Origin: Deltaproteobacteria bacterium
Lineage (GTDB): Bacteria > Desulfobacterota > UBA8473
Length of the DNA stretch: 12,231 nt
Reading direction: 5' to 3'
Assembly: GCA_030621455.1 (NCBI GenBank)
Contig: JAUXHQ010000023.1
Coordinates: 1-12,231, forward strand
Shown: in pieces, positions 1 to 9,895 of the stretch
Layout of the letters: the number at the start of each line of letters is the position of its first letter
How positions within the stretch are numbered: the first letter of the stretch is position 1
Made by a program: the position numbers and the translations under genes
The notes under the pieces: generated by a model
What the model saw: only the letters and a program-made list of their open reading frames with translations
What the model was told of the DNA's origin: nothing
The model's database searches: none

Positions 1-37
1 AAGACGAAGATTTTAACCGCAGGAACACATTGGGTAA

Positions 38-65
38 GTAAGGGCACATTGCAATGTGCCCTTAC
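38..65. repeat. Perfect 28-base palindrome
   Basis: The left arm GTAAGGGCACATTG (38-51) is the exact reverse complement of the right arm CAATGTGCCCTTAC (52-65), with no spacer. As RNA it would form a hairpin of about 12 pairs with a minimal loop. There is no T-tract after it, so it is not a classical intrinsic terminator, although it could stop or stabilise an upstream transcript. The GTA(A/G)GGGC...GCCC(T/C)TAC layout resembles short palindromic repeats scattered in many environmental bacterial genomes; that family link is from memory and untested. Confidence 0.75.
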
Positions 66-77
66 ATCTGAGTCTGA

Positions 78-104
78 CCTGTCTGCGTGCTACGCACAGA
101 CAGG
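78..104. repeat. Inverted repeat hairpin next to the 28-base palindrome
   Basis: CCTGTCTG (78-85) pairs perfectly with CAGACAGG (97-104). Inside this stem CGT (86-88) can pair with ACG (92-94), leaving CA (95-96) as a bulge. No T-tract follows. It begins 12 bases after the first palindrome, giving a tandem hairpin pair between the upstream operon end and the rpoB leader. It may be a REP-like repeat, a processing or termination element, or part of a small non-autonomous mobile element. Confidence 0.6.
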
Positions 105-147
105 CGCAGAGGTTGCGGAAAATAGCCATTTATGGATGGGCACTAAC

Positions 148-176
148 TAGACATTCGATATTCCTTGTTCAATATT
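148..176 (+). promoter_or_regulatory. Weak candidate sigma-70 promoter upstream of rpoB
   Basis: TAGACA (148-153, five of six matches to TTGACA) lies 17 bases before AATATT (171-176, four of six matches to TATAAT). Transcription would start near 183, giving a leader of about 275 nt before the rpoB ATG that includes the 297-353 hairpin and the short ORF. In an AT-rich gap such matches arise by chance, and rpoB may be transcribed mainly from further upstream, so this is only a candidate. Confidence 0.25.
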
Positions 177-296
177 CTGCAGTTCAAAAAAAAGTGTAAA
201 CTACTTTTGATTTCATATGAAAGATGCCGATCTCTGCCTTGTTTAGTTACTAAGGTGAATGGTTGGGGTACCGTATATTGAGTTCTAAGGATCTGT

Positions 297-353
297 GATT
301 CGGAAATCGGGAGGCGTGAATATGAATAAAAGAGCGATTCCCTATTTCCGATC
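297..353 (+). promoter_or_regulatory. Imperfect hairpin in the rpoB leader
   Basis: CGGAAATCGGGA (301-312) pairs with TCCCTATTTCCG (339-350) through seven pairs, one C/T mismatch and four more pairs. T300-A351 and, past a bulged T, GA (297-298) with TC (352-353) extend the base. The loop is about 26 nt and contains the start codon of the short ORF at 322. The Shine-Dalgarno of that ORF (309-314) is partly inside the left arm, so folding would mask it. By analogy with the E. coli rplL-rpoB gap it could be an RNase III processing site or an attenuation structure; neither is shown by the sequence. Confidence 0.5.
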
Positions 354-393
354 TTCTATATTCTCGATTTTCGACCGCATGATCGACAGATGA
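322..393 (+). CDS. Possible 23-residue leader peptide upstream of rpoB
   Basis: ATG at 322 opens a 23-codon frame closed by TGA at 391-393. The product begins MNKRAIPYF, ends in DRMIDR, is rich in aromatic, Ile and Arg residues, and resembles no family I know. The reason to list it is its start region: GGGAGG at 309-314 sits 7 nt before the ATG. The 14 bases 311-324 also match the rpoB ribosome-binding site and start (449-462) at 13 of 14 positions. The frame lies across the 297-353 hairpin, so its translation would open that hairpin, as in a leader peptide. There is no run of a single amino-acid codon that would suggest classical attenuation. It ends 66 nt before rpoB. It may be a chance ORF. 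Confidence 0.35.
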   Translation: MNKRAIPYFRSSIFSIFDRMIDR

Positions 394-459
394 GTGCCAA
401 CCCCAAAATCCATCCTAGTTTAAATTCCGTTTCTTAGTACCTTACGAAGAGGAGTGAAT

Positions 460-3400
460 ATGGGTCACTCGGTATTATTGGATAACCATAGAATACGAAA
501 AAATTTCGCAAGGATTCGAGGTGTTGCTGATATCCCTGACCTTATATATGTTCAAAAGAGATCCTATGATAGATTCTTACAAAGGGACACCCTGCCTGAG
601 AACCGCGAAGATATCGGACTTCAGGGGGTATTTAAGAGCGTGTTTCCCATAAGAGATTTCAATGGGACTTCCTCAATGGATTTTGTGAGCTATGATTTGA
701 GAGAACCGAAATATGGGGTGGATGAATGCCGGCAAAGGGGAATGACATATGCTATCCCCATAAAGGTTACGGTTCGGCTGGTTGTATGGGATGTCGATGA
801 TGAGACAGAGACCCGAAATATTAGGGATGTTAAAGAACAGGAGGTCTATTTTGGGGAGATCCCATTGATGACAGAGGATGGAACCTTTATCATAAATGGG
901 ACTGAGAGGGTAGTGGTCAGTCAATTGCATCGATCTCCTGGGATATTTTTTGATCACGATAAGGGTAAAACCCATGCCAGTGGCAAGTTGCTTTATTCTG
1001 CCAGGATTATCCCCCAGTTGGGTTCATGGATAGACTTTGAATTTGACCCCAAGGATATCCTTTATGTTCGGATTGATAGACGGCGAAAGATTCCGGCAAC
1101 TGTTTTACTGAGGGCTCTGGGCTATTCTGATGAGGAATTATTAAGATACTATTATAAATCTGAACGGATCAGAATTGAAGGTGAGAATGTTTTAAAACGT
1201 GTGGACCCGGACTTGTTGCCAGGATTCAAGGCTTCAACGGATATCATTTATCCTGATACAGGTGAGGTGATTGTCAAGAAAGGTAGAAAGATTACCAATG
1301 TCGCGGTTCGCAAACTGGTGGATGCAGGGGTTAAATATATTCCTATTGATGTTGAAGATGTACTGGGAGGCATTAGCCCCCATGACATAATTGACTCCAA
1401 TTCAGATGAGGTTATCGTAAAATGTAACGATGAGATTACCCCTGAGAAATTTGAGGAGATAAGGGAGATAGGAATAAAGGAATTTGATTTGCTTTATACA
1501 GACAGGACAGGTACGGACCTGTCCCTGCGTAATACGCTGACGATTGACAAGATGTCGAGTAGGGACGAAGCAATTATTGAAATCTACCGGAGGCTGCGCC
1601 CCAGCGATCCCCCTAACATGGAGACCGCTATATCCTTTTTCGATAATCTCTTCTTTAATACGAAGCGTTATGATCTGTCCAAGGTGGGCAGGTTGAAATT
1701 GAATCACAAGTTGGGAGTGAATATTCCGATTGACAACAGGACTCTTAGAAGAGAAGACATTCTCGAAGCCATCAGAGTGATGGTGGAATTGAGAAATGGA
1801 AAAGGGGTCGTAGACGATATCGATAACCTGGGAAACAGAAGAGTGAAATCAGTGGGAGAACTCCTTGAAAATCAATACCGTATTGGTTTGGTTCGAATGG
1901 AAAGGGCCATCAAGGAGAGAATGAGCATACAAGAGATTGAAACGTTGATGCCCCATGATCTGATTAACGCGAAGCCCGTTTTGGCAGTGGTTAAAGAGTT
2001 CTTTGGCGGCAGTCAACTCTCTCAGTTCATGGATCAGACGAATCCCCTGTCAGAGATTACTCATAAACGGCGTCTTAGTGCATTGGGACCGGGTGGCCTG
2101 ACCAGAGAGCGAGCGGGGTTTGAAGTTAGGGATGTCCACCCTACACATTACGGGAGGATATGTCCTATTGAAACCCCGGAGGGACCTAATATTGGTCTAA
2201 TCGTTTCTTTAAGCACCTTTGGCAAAGTAAATGAATATGGGTTCATAGAAACTCTTTACAGGGAAGTGATTGATGGGGTTGTGACGGATAATGTCAGATA
2301 TCTGTCGGCAACAGATGAGGAGGATCATGTTATCGCTCAAGCAAATGCTCCGGTGAACGAGGATGGAAGGTTCACCGGAGAGCTCATTTCTGCTCGAAAA
2401 GGCGGGGAGTTTGTTATGGTTCCACCACAGGGAGTCGATTTGATGGATGTGTCTCCAAATCAACTGGTTAGTGTGGCGGCTTCATTGATCCCCTTTTTGG
2501 AACATGATGATGCTAACCGGGCGCTTATGGGTTCCAATATGCAACGACAGGCAGTACCTCTAATGCGCACGGATGCTCCGTTGGTAGGAACGGGGATCGA
2601 GAGAGTCGTTACGAGAGATTCAGGTTTAGCTGTTAAAGCAAAGAGAAATGGTGTGGTTGAGGACGTGGATTCCTCTCGTATTGTGGTCAGGGTTGAAGAA
2701 GAAAACTCCAAAGGGCTGGACACGGGTGTTGACATTTACAATTTAGTCAAATACCAGCGATCCAATCAAAATACATGTATTAATCAGAAACCCTTGGTAA
2801 AGACCGGAGATGGGATAAGAAAAGGCGAAATTATTGCCGATGGTCCTGCAACAGACATGGGCGAGCTTGCCTTGGGACGTAATGTCCTGGTCGCTTTTAT
2901 GCCATGGGGAGGATACAATTTCGAAGACTCAATCCTGATGAGTGAGAAGGTGTTGAAGGATGATAGTTTTACTTCAATTCACATAGAAGAGTTTGATGTA
3001 GCTGCCAGGGATACAAAATTGGGGAAGGAAGAGATTACAAGAGATATCCCTAATCTGGGTGATGACTCTTTGAAGGATCTCGATGAGAGTGGGATCGTAC
3101 GCATGGGGGCGGAGGTTAAGTCTGGGGACATCTTGGTGGGAAAGATTACACCAAAGGGGGAAACCCAACTTTCACCCGAAGAGAAATTACTCCGGGCGAT
3201 CTTCGGTGAAAAAGCCAGAGATGTTCAAGACACTTCATTAAGGGTGCCGCCAGGGGTCCAAGGCATAGTAATTGACGCCAAGGTGTTCTCAAGACGAGGG
3301 GTGGAAAAAGATGAGAGGACAAAGTCTAATGAGGATTCTGAGGTCTCGAGACTGCTGAAAGACCAGGATGATGAGATTGGAATCATTAAGCAAACTGCTA

Positions 3401-4653
3401 CCGATAAGATCAAGAATCTTCTGATTGAAAGAACCTCGGCTACGAAACTGATAAACGAGAAAAAAGGGGTTGTCCTGTTAGAGAAAAAGCAGGTAATAAA
3501 AGAGGAAGATGTCACCAAAATTCCTCTTAACAAATGGAAGGACATCTCCGTTGTTGATGGCAAGGATGTGGAATCTGAGATTGATGGAATTTTAGAGGCA
3601 CTTAATGAACAGATCGATTTGGTTAAGTTGCTCTTTGGACAGAAAATCGGCAGAGTAACACGGGGCGATGAACTTTCACCTGGTGTAATCAAGATGGTGA
3701 AGATCAATGTGGCTGTCAAGAGAAAGCTGTCAGTTGGTGACAAGATGGCAGGCAGGCATGGGAACAAGGGGGTCCTTTCTAGAATATTGCCGGAGGAAGA
3801 CTTGCCCTATTTGGAAGGTGGAACCCCTGTGGACATCGTACTGAATCCGTTGGGGGTTCCTTCGAGGATGAATGTGGGGCAGATACTGGAGACTCATTTG
3901 GGTTGGGCTGCCAAAGGTCTTGGTGATTGTATAAGTGATTACCTTGAAAGGAATTACAGTGCCGATGCTCTGAGATCGAAGATCAAGGAGATATATTCCT
4001 CTTCGGAGATCGATAAAATCTTAGACAAGGCTACCGATGAAGAGATAGTGACATTGGCTAAGGAACTTAAAGGCGGTGTAAAGATGGCCTCTCCGGTTTT
4101 TGATGGCGCTACGGAGGATGACATACAAAGGGCGCTTTCATTGTCGGGTTTACCGGTGGACGGCAAGACAATTCTCTATGACGGACGGACAGGAGAAGCT
4201 TTTGATCAGAAGGTAACCGTAGGGGTAATCTATATGATGAAGCTTCATCACTTGGTGGACGATAAGATTCATGCGCGCTCTATAGGACCCTACTCTCTGG
4301 TTACCCAGCAACCACTGGGAGGTAAAGCCCAATTCGGAGGGCAAAGACTAGGGGAAATGGAAGTATGGGCACTAGAAGCTTACGGCGCCGCATATTGTTT
4401 GCAGGAGTTTCTTACAGTAAAATCTGATGATGTCTGGGGTAGGGCTAAAACATATGAGACCATAGTCAAAGGGGGTGACATTCTGGAGTCAGGATTGCCG
4501 GAATCCTTCAATGTTTTGATCAACGAACTCCAGGGCCTCGCTTTAGATGTGAAATTGGTTTTACATGAGAGTGGGTCTGACAACGATAAGGATGAGGAAC
4601 CGGAATTGAAAAGTCATCAATCAAACGGGGAAACGCAGGAGGATAAACAGTGA
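460..4653 (+). CDS. rpoB: DNA-directed RNA polymerase subunit beta
   Basis: This is the second largest subunit of core RNA polymerase, forming one side of the active-site cleft; 1397 residues. ATG at 460 is chosen because GAGGAG (449-454) lies 5 nt before it; the in-frame GTG at 454 overlaps that site. Conserved blocks are the rifampicin pocket (about 515-545: D525, H535, S540, equal to E. coli D516, H526, S531, all wild type), the GYNFEDS catalytic block (E822, D823), [11 protein letters not shown] (K1095, K1103) and the C-terminal [19 protein letters not shown] clamp segment. Inserts i4 and i9 are present as in proteobacteria. Numbering offset to E. coli rises from 9 to 30 across i9, so that insert is about 21 residues longer. 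The last 28 or so residues form an acidic, polar tail beyond the usual end. The stop overlaps the rpoC start, implying translational coupling and equal output. Confidence 0.99.
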   Translation: MGHSVLLDNHRIRKNFARIRGVADIPDLIYVQKRSYDRFLQRDTLPENREDIGLQGVFKSVFPIRDFNGTSSMDFVSYDLREPKYGVDECRQRGMTYAIPIKVTVRLVVWDVDDETETRNIRDVKEQEVYFGEIPLMTEDGTFIINGTERVVVSQLHRSPGIFFDHDKGKTHASGKLLYSARIIPQLGSWIDFEFDPKDILYVRIDRRRKIPATVLLRALGYSDEELLRYYYKSERIRIEGENVLKRVDPDLLPGFKASTDIIYPDTGEVIVKKGRKITNVAVRKLVDAGVKYIPIDVEDVLGGISPHDIIDSNSDEVIVKCNDEITPEKFEEIREIGIKEFDLLYTDRTGTDLSLRNTLTIDKMSSRDEAIIEIYRRLRPSDPPNMETAISFFDNLFFNTKRYDLSKVGRLKLNHKLGVNIPIDNRTLRREDILEAIRVMVELRNGKGVVDDIDNLGNRRVKSVGELLENQYRIGLVRMERAIKERMSIQEIETLMPHDLINAKPVLAVVKEFFGGSQLSQFMDQTNPLSEITHKRRLSALGPGGLTRERAGFEVRDVHPTHYGRICPIETPEGPNIGLIVSLSTFGKVNEYGFIETLYREVIDGVVTDNVRYLSATDEEDHVIAQANAPVNEDGRFTGELISARKGGEFVMVPPQGVDLMDVSPNQLVSVAASLIPFLEHDDANRALMGSNMQRQAVPLMRTDAPLVGTGIERVVTRDSGLAVKAKRNGVVEDVDSSRIVVRVEEENSKGLDTGVDIYNLVKYQRSNQNTCINQKPLVKTGDGIRKGEIIADGPATDMGELALGRNVLVAFMPWGGYNFEDSILMSEKVLKDDSFTSIHIEEFDVAARDTKLGKEEITRDIPNLGDDSLKDLDESGIVRMGAEVKSGDILVGKITPKGETQLSPEEKLLRAIFGEKARDVQDTSLRVPPGVQGIVIDAKVFSRRGVEKDERTKSNEDSEVSRLLKDQDDEIGIIKQTATDKIKNLLIERTSATKLINEKKGVVLLEKKQVIKEEDVTKIPLNKWKDISVVDGKDVESEIDGILEALNEQIDLVKLLFGQKIGRVTRGDELSPGVIKMVKINVAVKRKLSVGDKMAGRHGNKGVLSRILPEEDLPYLEGGTPVDIVLNPLGVPSRMNVGQILETHLGWAAKGLGDCISDYLERNYSADALRSKIKEIYSSSEIDKILDKATDEEIVTLAKELKGGVKMASPVFDGATEDDIQRALSLSGLPVDGKTILYDGRTGEAFDQKVTVGVIYMMKLHHLVDDKIHARSIGPYSLVTQQPLGGKAQFGGQRLGEMEVWALEAYGAAYCLQEFLTVKSDDVWGRAKTYETIVKGGDILESGLPESFNVLINELQGLALDVKLVLHESGSDNDKDEEPELKSHQSNGETQEDKQ

Positions 4654-7600
4654 AAGACTCTTTTGGAATGCTTGAAAATCCCAAGAGCCTCTTGAACTTT
4701 AACTCTTTAAGGATTTCACTGGCCTCACCGGAGACCATTAGAGGTTGGTCCCATGGGGAAGTAAGGAAGCCGGAGACAATCAACTATAGAACGTTTAAGC
4801 CGGAAAGGGATGGATTATTCTGTGCCAAGATTTTTGGACCGGTAAAGGACTATGAATGTAATTGCGGAAAATATAAAAGGTTGAAACACCGAGGCGTTGT
4901 CTGTGAGAAATGCGGGGTTGAGGTTATTCAGTCGAAAGTTCGTAGGGAAAGGTCGGGTCATATAGAGTTAGCCTCACCGGTTGCCCATATCTGGTTTCTC
5001 AAGAGTCTTCCAAGCAGGATTGGTGCCTTGTTAGATATGTCTTTGAAAGAGGTGGAGAGGGTCCTCTATTTTGAATGTTATGTAGTTACAGATGTGGAGG
5101 ATGCACCGCTGAAAGTTGGCGACTTGTTGACTGAAGAGGGATACCGAAGAGTGAAGGAGGAGCATGGTGACGGCTTTACTGCGGGTATGGGCGCTGAAGC
5201 TATCAGGGAGCTCCTAAAGAAGGCAGATATAAACAGACTATCCAAAGAGCTGCGCTCGGAAATGAAAGAGACTACCTCAGAGGCAAAGAGAAAAAAGTTC
5301 TCTAAGAGGCTGAGAGTGGTAGAATCCTTCAAGAGGTCTGGTAATAAGCCGGAATGGATGATATTAGAGGTTATTCCTATATTACCGCCTGATTTGAGGC
5401 CACTGGTGCCTTTGGACGGTGGACGATTTGCAACTTCTGACCTTAATGATCTCTACCGCAGGGTTATTAACAGGAATAACAGGTTAAAAAGGCTTCTGGA
5501 AGTGGATGCCCCTGAGATCATAATCAGCAATGAAAAGAGAATGCTTCAAGAGGCCGTTGACGTTCTCTTCGACAACGGGAGAAGGGGAAGGGCCATTACA
5601 GGGAGAAACAAAAGGCCCCTGAAATCTTTGAGCGATATGCTCAAGGGGAAACAGGGAAGGTTTAGGCAGAATCTCTTGGGTAAAAGGGTTGATTACTCTG
5701 GACGCTCGGTTATTGTTATCGGTCCCCAACTGAGGTTGCACCAATGTGGACTTCCCAAAAAGATGGCCTTGGAGCTTTTTAAGCCGTTTGTTTATCATAA
5801 ATTAGACGAAAAGGGATATGTGACTACTGTCAAGAGTGCAAAGAAGATGGTGGAAAAAGAAACCCCGGAGGTGTGGGATAGTTTAGAAGAGGTAGTTAAA
5901 GAGTATCCGATTCTTCTAAACAGAGCGCCAACATTGCATCGACTGGGGATCCAAGCGTTTGAGCCGATTCTGGTTGAAGGCAAAGCGATTCAATTACACC
6001 CTTTGGTATGTGCGGCTTTTAATGCTGATTTTGATGGGGATCAGATGGCTGTTCATGTTCCTCTTTCAGTGGAGGCACAGATTGAATCAAGGGTCTTGAT
6101 GATGTCTACAAACAATGTCCTGTCCCCGTCCAATGGCAAACCGATTATCGTTCCTACACAGGACATAGTCTTGGGCATCTACTATATGACCCGAGAAAAG
6201 GAGTCCGTCAAAGGTTCAAATAAAGTATTCTCTAATCCTTACGAAGTAAGAGTGGCCTATGATTGTATGGAAGCGGATCTCCTTGCCGGGATTGTGGTAA
6301 GGATGGATGGGGTACTAACTAACACAACAGTAGGGAGAATTCTTCTAAAGGAAATAATCCCCGATGAGATTCCTTTCAGTGCAATTAATAAGGTGATGAC
6401 AAAAAAGGAACTCAGTGCCTTAGTAGACCTCTCTTATAGACTCTGTGGCGACAAGAAGACGGTTATCCTGTCGGACAAGTTGAAGAGCTTAGGTTATGAG
6501 TTTGCCACAAAGGCAGGACTCTCTATTTCAATCAGCGATATGCTCATTCCTTCCAGTAAAGAAAAACTCCTGGAAAGGTCCAACGCCGAGATCAAGGGGA
6601 TCGAAACCCAGTATACCGAAGGCCTGATAACAGATGGCGAGAGGTACAATAAGGTAATCGACATCTGGGCACAGACCACTGAGAACGTTGCAGGTGAGAT
6701 GTTACATGAGCTTGGTACTGACATTGTGGTCGATTCTGATGGAAAAGAGAGAGATGTGCCTAGTTTTAACCCTATATTTATGATGGCTGATTCCGGAGCC
6801 AGGGGAAGTGCGCAGCAGATCCGTCAGTTGGCAGGTATGAGAGGGTTGATGGCAAAACCATCAGGAGAAATAATTGAAACGCCGATTACAGCAAACTTCA
6901 GGGAAGGATTGACTGTTCTCCAGTATTTCATCTCCACTCACGGGGCCCGGAAGGGACTGGCGGATACCGCTTTAAAGACGGCTAACTCAGGGTATCTGAC
7001 CCGCAGGTTAGTGGATGTTGCCCAGGATGCTATTATAACCGAACTTGACTGTGGGACCCTAGATGGGATATACGTCTCATCGTTAGTAGAAGGTGGCGAG
7101 ATTATTGAGCGATTAGGCGACCGAATATTGGGAAGAGTTGCTTTGGATGATATAAAAGACCCCTTTACCGGTGAAGTGGTGGCAAAAGCCAATCAGGAGC
7201 TTGATGAAGATCTGGTTAAGAGTATCGATGAAGTGGGTATTGATAGGGTAAAGATTCGTTCTGTCTTGACCTGTCGGGCAAAGAGAGGAATCTGTGCGGA
7301 GTGTTATGGCAGGGACCTATCGCGGGGTAGAAAGGTCAACCTCGGTGAAGCCGTTGGCGTTATAGCCGCCCAATCCATAGGGGAACCGGGGACGCAATTG
7401 ACTATGAGGACCTTCCACATTGGTGGAACGGCCAGTAGACGTGTCGAGCAGAGCACTCTCGAGTCAAGAAAAGGGGGGAAGGTAAATTTCGTAAATTTGA
7501 ATAGCGTCAGGAATAAAGAGGGTAGATTGGTGGTCATGAATCGTAACGGTATGATCAGCATACTCGATGAAAACGGGAGAGAAAGAGAACGATACCCACT

Positions 7601-8765
7601 TATTTATGGCGCCAAGCTGAAGGTTGAAGAAGAAGAGAACACAAAACCCGGACAGCTTCTTGCAGAATGGGACCCGTATACGAACCCAATTATCACCGAA
7701 GTTTCGGGGAAGGTGAAATTTGGGGATATTCTGGAAGGTATGACGATGCAAGAGCAGGTAGATGAGGTTACAGGCCTTTCCAGAAAAGTAATCATAGAAT
7801 CGAAGAGTCCTGATACACGTCCCAGGGTATCTATAAAGGATGAAAAGGGACGCACAGCAAAGTTGCCCGGAACAAAGGCTTTTGCGAGATACCTACTGCC
7901 GGTAAAGGCAAATATTGTTGTAAATGAGGGTGACATTATTAGTGCCGGAGATGTCATTGTCAAAATACCCAGAGAGACGACAAAAACAAAGGATATTACG
8001 GGAGGATTGCCCAGGGTTGCCGAGCTGTTTGAAGCGAGGAAGCCGAAAGAGTGCGCGGTAATAAGTGAGATCGACGGTATAGTTTCCTTTGGCAAGGATA
8101 TTAAGGGCAAGAGAGATGTTATGATTACGCCGGAAATTGGTGAAGCAAAGGAATACCTGATCGCTAAAGGGAAACATATAAGTGTTCATGAAGGGGATAT
8201 GGTGAGGGCAGGAGAACCTCTCATGGATGGTCCGGCGAACCCACACGATATCCTGCATATCATGGGAGATAAGGAGTTGGCAAGATATCTTGTTGATGAG
8301 GTTCAAGAGGTATACCGTCTTCAAGGTGTTAAGATAAATGATAAACATATTGAAATAATTGTAAGGCAGATGCTAAGGAGAGTCAGCATAAAAGAGGTTG
8401 GTGATACAGATTTTCTAGTTGGGGAACAGGTGGAGAGGGTTATATTTGAAAAGGAGAACGAAAAGGTGAGGGCGGGAGGTGGCAATCTCGCGGTTGCCGA
8501 GCCCCTGCTTCTCGGGATCACCAAGGCTTCGTTGAGCACTGACAGTTTTATTTCTGCGGCCTCTTTCCAGGAAACTACCAGGGTGTTGACTCAAGCCAGT
8601 ATCGAAGGCAAATATGATGACTTGAAGGGACTAAAAGAGAATGTGATTATGGGCAGGCTGATCCCCGCTGGAACAGGTTTCCGGGGATACAGGGACGTGG
8701 ATATAGATGTTGAAGACCTTGAGGAAGCGGTTCCTATGGTAGAAGAAGAAAAAATGGATGGTTGA
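4650..8765 (+). CDS. rpoC: DNA-directed RNA polymerase subunit beta'
   Basis: This is the largest subunit of core RNA polymerase, holding the catalytic magnesium; 1371 residues (E. coli 1407). The start is GTG at 4650, overlapping the rpoB TGA in a GTGA junction, with AGGAGG (4637-4642) 7 nt upstream; a later Met at residue 7 lacks such a site. The N-terminal zinc site is C70, C72, C85, C88 and the catalytic NADFDGD is at 458-464 (D460, D462, D464), both at exact E. coli numbers. The second zinc site is C801, C875, C882, C885. The trigger loop begins at about Q908 ([15 protein letters not shown]), with M919, R920 and H923. A large insert follows it before the loop closes ([21 protein letters not shown]), as in proteobacterial beta' with SI3. 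It ends with an acidic stretch. No frameshift or missing key residue was seen. Confidence 0.99.
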   Translation: MKDSFGMLENPKSLLNFNSLRISLASPETIRGWSHGEVRKPETINYRTFKPERDGLFCAKIFGPVKDYECNCGKYKRLKHRGVVCEKCGVEVIQSKVRRERSGHIELASPVAHIWFLKSLPSRIGALLDMSLKEVERVLYFECYVVTDVEDAPLKVGDLLTEEGYRRVKEEHGDGFTAGMGAEAIRELLKKADINRLSKELRSEMKETTSEAKRKKFSKRLRVVESFKRSGNKPEWMILEVIPILPPDLRPLVPLDGGRFATSDLNDLYRRVINRNNRLKRLLEVDAPEIIISNEKRMLQEAVDVLFDNGRRGRAITGRNKRPLKSLSDMLKGKQGRFRQNLLGKRVDYSGRSVIVIGPQLRLHQCGLPKKMALELFKPFVYHKLDEKGYVTTVKSAKKMVEKETPEVWDSLEEVVKEYPILLNRAPTLHRLGIQAFEPILVEGKAIQLHPLVCAAFNADFDGDQMAVHVPLSVEAQIESRVLMMSTNNVLSPSNGKPIIVPTQDIVLGIYYMTREKESVKGSNKVFSNPYEVRVAYDCMEADLLAGIVVRMDGVLTNTTVGRILLKEIIPDEIPFSAINKVMTKKELSALVDLSYRLCGDKKTVILSDKLKSLGYEFATKAGLSISISDMLIPSSKEKLLERSNAEIKGIETQYTEGLITDGERYNKVIDIWAQTTENVAGEMLHELGTDIVVDSDGKERDVPSFNPIFMMADSGARGSAQQIRQLAGMRGLMAKPSGEIIETPITANFREGLTVLQYFISTHGARKGLADTALKTANSGYLTRRLVDVAQDAIITELDCGTLDGIYVSSLVEGGEIIERLGDRILGRVALDDIKDPFTGEVVAKANQELDEDLVKSIDEVGIDRVKIRSVLTCRAKRGICAECYGRDLSRGRKVNLGEAVGVIAAQSIGEPGTQLTMRTFHIGGTASRRVEQSTLESRKGGKVNFVNLNSVRNKEGRLVVMNRNGMISILDENGRERERYPLIYGAKLKVEEEENTKPGQLLAEWDPYTNPIITEVSGKVKFGDILEGMTMQEQVDEVTGLSRKVIIESKSPDTRPRVSIKDEKGRTAKLPGTKAFARYLLPVKANIVVNEGDIISAGDVIVKIPRETTKTKDITGGLPRVAELFEARKPKECAVISEIDGIVSFGKDIKGKRDVMITPEIGEAKEYLIAKGKHISVHEGDMVRAGEPLMDGPANPHDILHIMGDKELARYLVDEVQEVYRLQGVKINDKHIEIIVRQMLRRVSIKEVGDTDFLVGEQVERVIFEKENEKVRAGGGNLAVAEPLLLGITKASLSTDSFISAASFQETTRVLTQASIEGKYDDLKGLKENVIMGRLIPAGTGFRGYRDVDIDVEDLEEAVPMVEEEKMDG

Positions 8766-8777
8766 TCAATAAAAAGC

Positions 8778-8806
8778 TTGACAAATAAGGTGATAGCTGC
8801 GAATAT
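8778..8806 (+). promoter_or_regulatory. Candidate sigma-70 promoter for the rpsL-rpsG genes
   Basis: A perfect -35 hexamer TTGACA (8778-8783) starts 13 bases after the rpoC stop and follows an A-run (8771-8775). With a 17-base spacer the -10 would be GAATAT (8801-8806), a weak match helped by an extended -10 TG at 8798-8799. Transcription would start near 8813. A short dyad GTGTCGGACAC (8819-8829) sits just downstream, where an operator could lie. The -35 is convincing and the -10 is not. There is no intrinsic terminator between rpoC and rpsL, so read-through from rpoC is also expected. Confidence 0.4.
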
Positions 8807-8832
8807 GTATGACTTTGTGTGTCGGACACTAT

Positions 8833-8954
8833 AGATGTTCAGATTATTAAATTTCACAAGACCAAAAAAAGAGGAATCTGGTGAGGTCACAAAAATGAGT
8901 CTGCCGTCTAGGATTCATACCGATAACCAAGTGACATTAGATATATGAACATCT
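8833..8954 (+). promoter_or_regulatory. Nested inverted repeats in the rpsL leader
   Basis: Three stems are nested. AGATGTTCA (8833-8841) pairs with TGAACATCT (8946-8954). GTCAC (8886-8890) pairs with GTGAC (8931-8935). ATGAGTCT (8895-8902) pairs with GGATTCAT (8911-8918) with two G-U pairs around an 8-nt loop. The outer stem ends just before the rpsL Shine-Dalgarno (from 8958), so its formation or loss could change access to it. An alternative pairing CAGATT (8840-8845) with AATCTG (8875-8880) would compete with the outer stem. This could be a ribosomal-protein leader, which often mimics the protein's rRNA site, but no known leader family was recognised. Confidence 0.35.
8895..8948 (+). CDS. 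Possible 17-residue leader ORF upstream of rpsL
   Basis: ATG at 8895 opens a 17-codon frame (begins MSLPSRIHT, ends LDI) closed by TGA at 8946-8948. GAGGT (8883-8887) lies 7 nt before the ATG, an acceptable ribosome-binding site. It lies wholly within the nested inverted repeats, and its stop codon is inside the right arm of the outer stem, 19 nt before the rpsL start. Translating ribosomes would disrupt the structure. Homology cannot be judged for so short a peptide, and chance is a serious alternative. Confidence 0.2.
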   Translation: MSLPSRIHTDNQVTLDI

Positions 8955-8967
8955 TAAGGGAGGTAAC

Positions 8968-9339
8968 GTGCCTACTATAAACCAGCTTGTTAGAAAAGGT
9001 CGCAAGAAGCTTAAGAAGAAAACGGACGCTCCTGCTTTGGGGGGGGCGCCGCAGAAGAGAGGCATTTGTACGAGAGTCTATACTTCAACGCCCAAGAAAC
9101 CGAATTCAGCATTGAGAAAAGTGGCAAGGGTTAGATTGACCAATGGTATGGAGGTGACCTCTTACATTCCCGGAGTCGGTCACAACCTCCAGGAACATTC
9201 TGTGGTTCTACTCAGGGGTGGGAGGATTAAGGACTTACCCGGGGTAAGGTACCACATTATCAGGGGAACCCTCGATGCAGGAGGCGTTGAAGGACGGAAG
9301 AGAAGCCGTTCCAAATACGGGACCAAGAAGACGAGATGA
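8968..9339 (+). CDS. rpsL: 30S ribosomal protein S12
   Basis: S12 sits at the interface of the small subunit near the decoding centre and helps control accuracy. The product is 123 residues, the normal family length, and starts [14 protein letters not shown] as most S12 proteins do, which fixes the GTG start at 8968. AAGGGAGG (8956-8963) lies 4 nt upstream, a strong but close site. The conserved [10 protein letters not shown] loop (42-51) and the KDLPGVRY loop (88-95) are intact. K43 and K88, the positions changed in streptomycin resistance (K42 and K87 in E. coli mature numbering), are wild type. D89 is the residue methylthiolated by RimO in many bacteria. The C-terminus is the usual basic [12 protein letters not shown]. 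The stop is a tandem in-frame TGA-TAA. It is first in the str cluster with rpsG and fusA. Confidence 0.99.
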   Translation: MPTINQLVRKGRKKLKKKTDAPALGGAPQKRGICTRVYTSTPKKPNSALRKVARVRLTNGMEVTSYIPGVGHNLQEHSVVLLRGGRIKDLPGVRYHIIRGTLDAGGVEGRKRSRSKYGTKKTR

Positions 9340-9413
9340 TAAAATGCCTCAAAAAATATTATATTTCTTGAAATTAATTTCTATATGTCCCAAACTTATG
9401 ATGAGGTGGATAG
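9340..9413 (+). other. AT-rich rpsL-rpsG spacer
   Basis: This 74-base spacer is much more AT-rich than the genes beside it and contains a perfect 12-base palindrome GAAATTAATTTC (9370-9381). In E. coli the S12-S7 intercistronic RNA is the target for S7 translational feedback. A matching target here is possible, but I could not identify the rRNA-like fold. A 25-codon frame without a Shine-Dalgarno (9344-9421) begins 5 nt after the rpsL stop and runs over the rpsG start. Confidence 0.5.
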
Positions 9414-9884
<471 letters not shown>

Positions 9885-9895
9885 AAAGAAAGCGT

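Larger units (their letters stand above)
1..459 (+). other. Intergenic and leader region upstream of rpoB
   Basis: This stretch contains no long coding region. In most bacteria rplL (L7/L12) precedes rpoB, but none of the three forward frames at the left edge reads like the conserved L7/L12 C-terminus, so rplL, if present, must have ended before position 1. The region holds two adjacent palindromes (38-65, 78-104), a weak promoter candidate (148-176), an imperfect hairpin (297-353) and a 23-codon ORF (322-393). The part between about 180 and 296 shows nothing I can name. In E. coli the rplL-rpoB gap carries an attenuator and an RNase III processing hairpin; a similar role here is inference only. 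Confidence 0.7.

Noticed and set aside
1..41. The C-terminus of rplL, using the frame that ends at TAA 39-41
   Set aside because: The few residues (DEDFNRRNTLGK) do not resemble the conserved L7/L12 end, and the other two frames do not either.
454..459. GTG at 454 as the rpoB start, two codons upstream of the ATG
   Set aside because: It overlaps the Shine-Dalgarno GAGGAG (449-454), leaving no spacer; ATG at 460 has a proper 5-nt gap.
1990..2110. Rifampicin or streptomycin resistance changes in RpoB or S12
   Set aside because: The main target residues (RpoB D525, H535, S540; S12 K43, K88) are wild type. T527 and L539 differ from E. coli but are ordinary lineage substitutions.
3225..3767. A 180-codon antisense ORF inside rpoB, and similar ones such as 7604-8110 inside rpoC
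   Set aside because: They lie opposite strongly conserved coding sequence, have low-complexity Ser/Phe/Leu-rich products and no family resemblance.
9370..9381. The palindrome GAAATTAATTTC as an operator
   Set aside because: A 12-base AT-rich palindrome in an AT-rich spacer between co-transcribed genes is easily chance.
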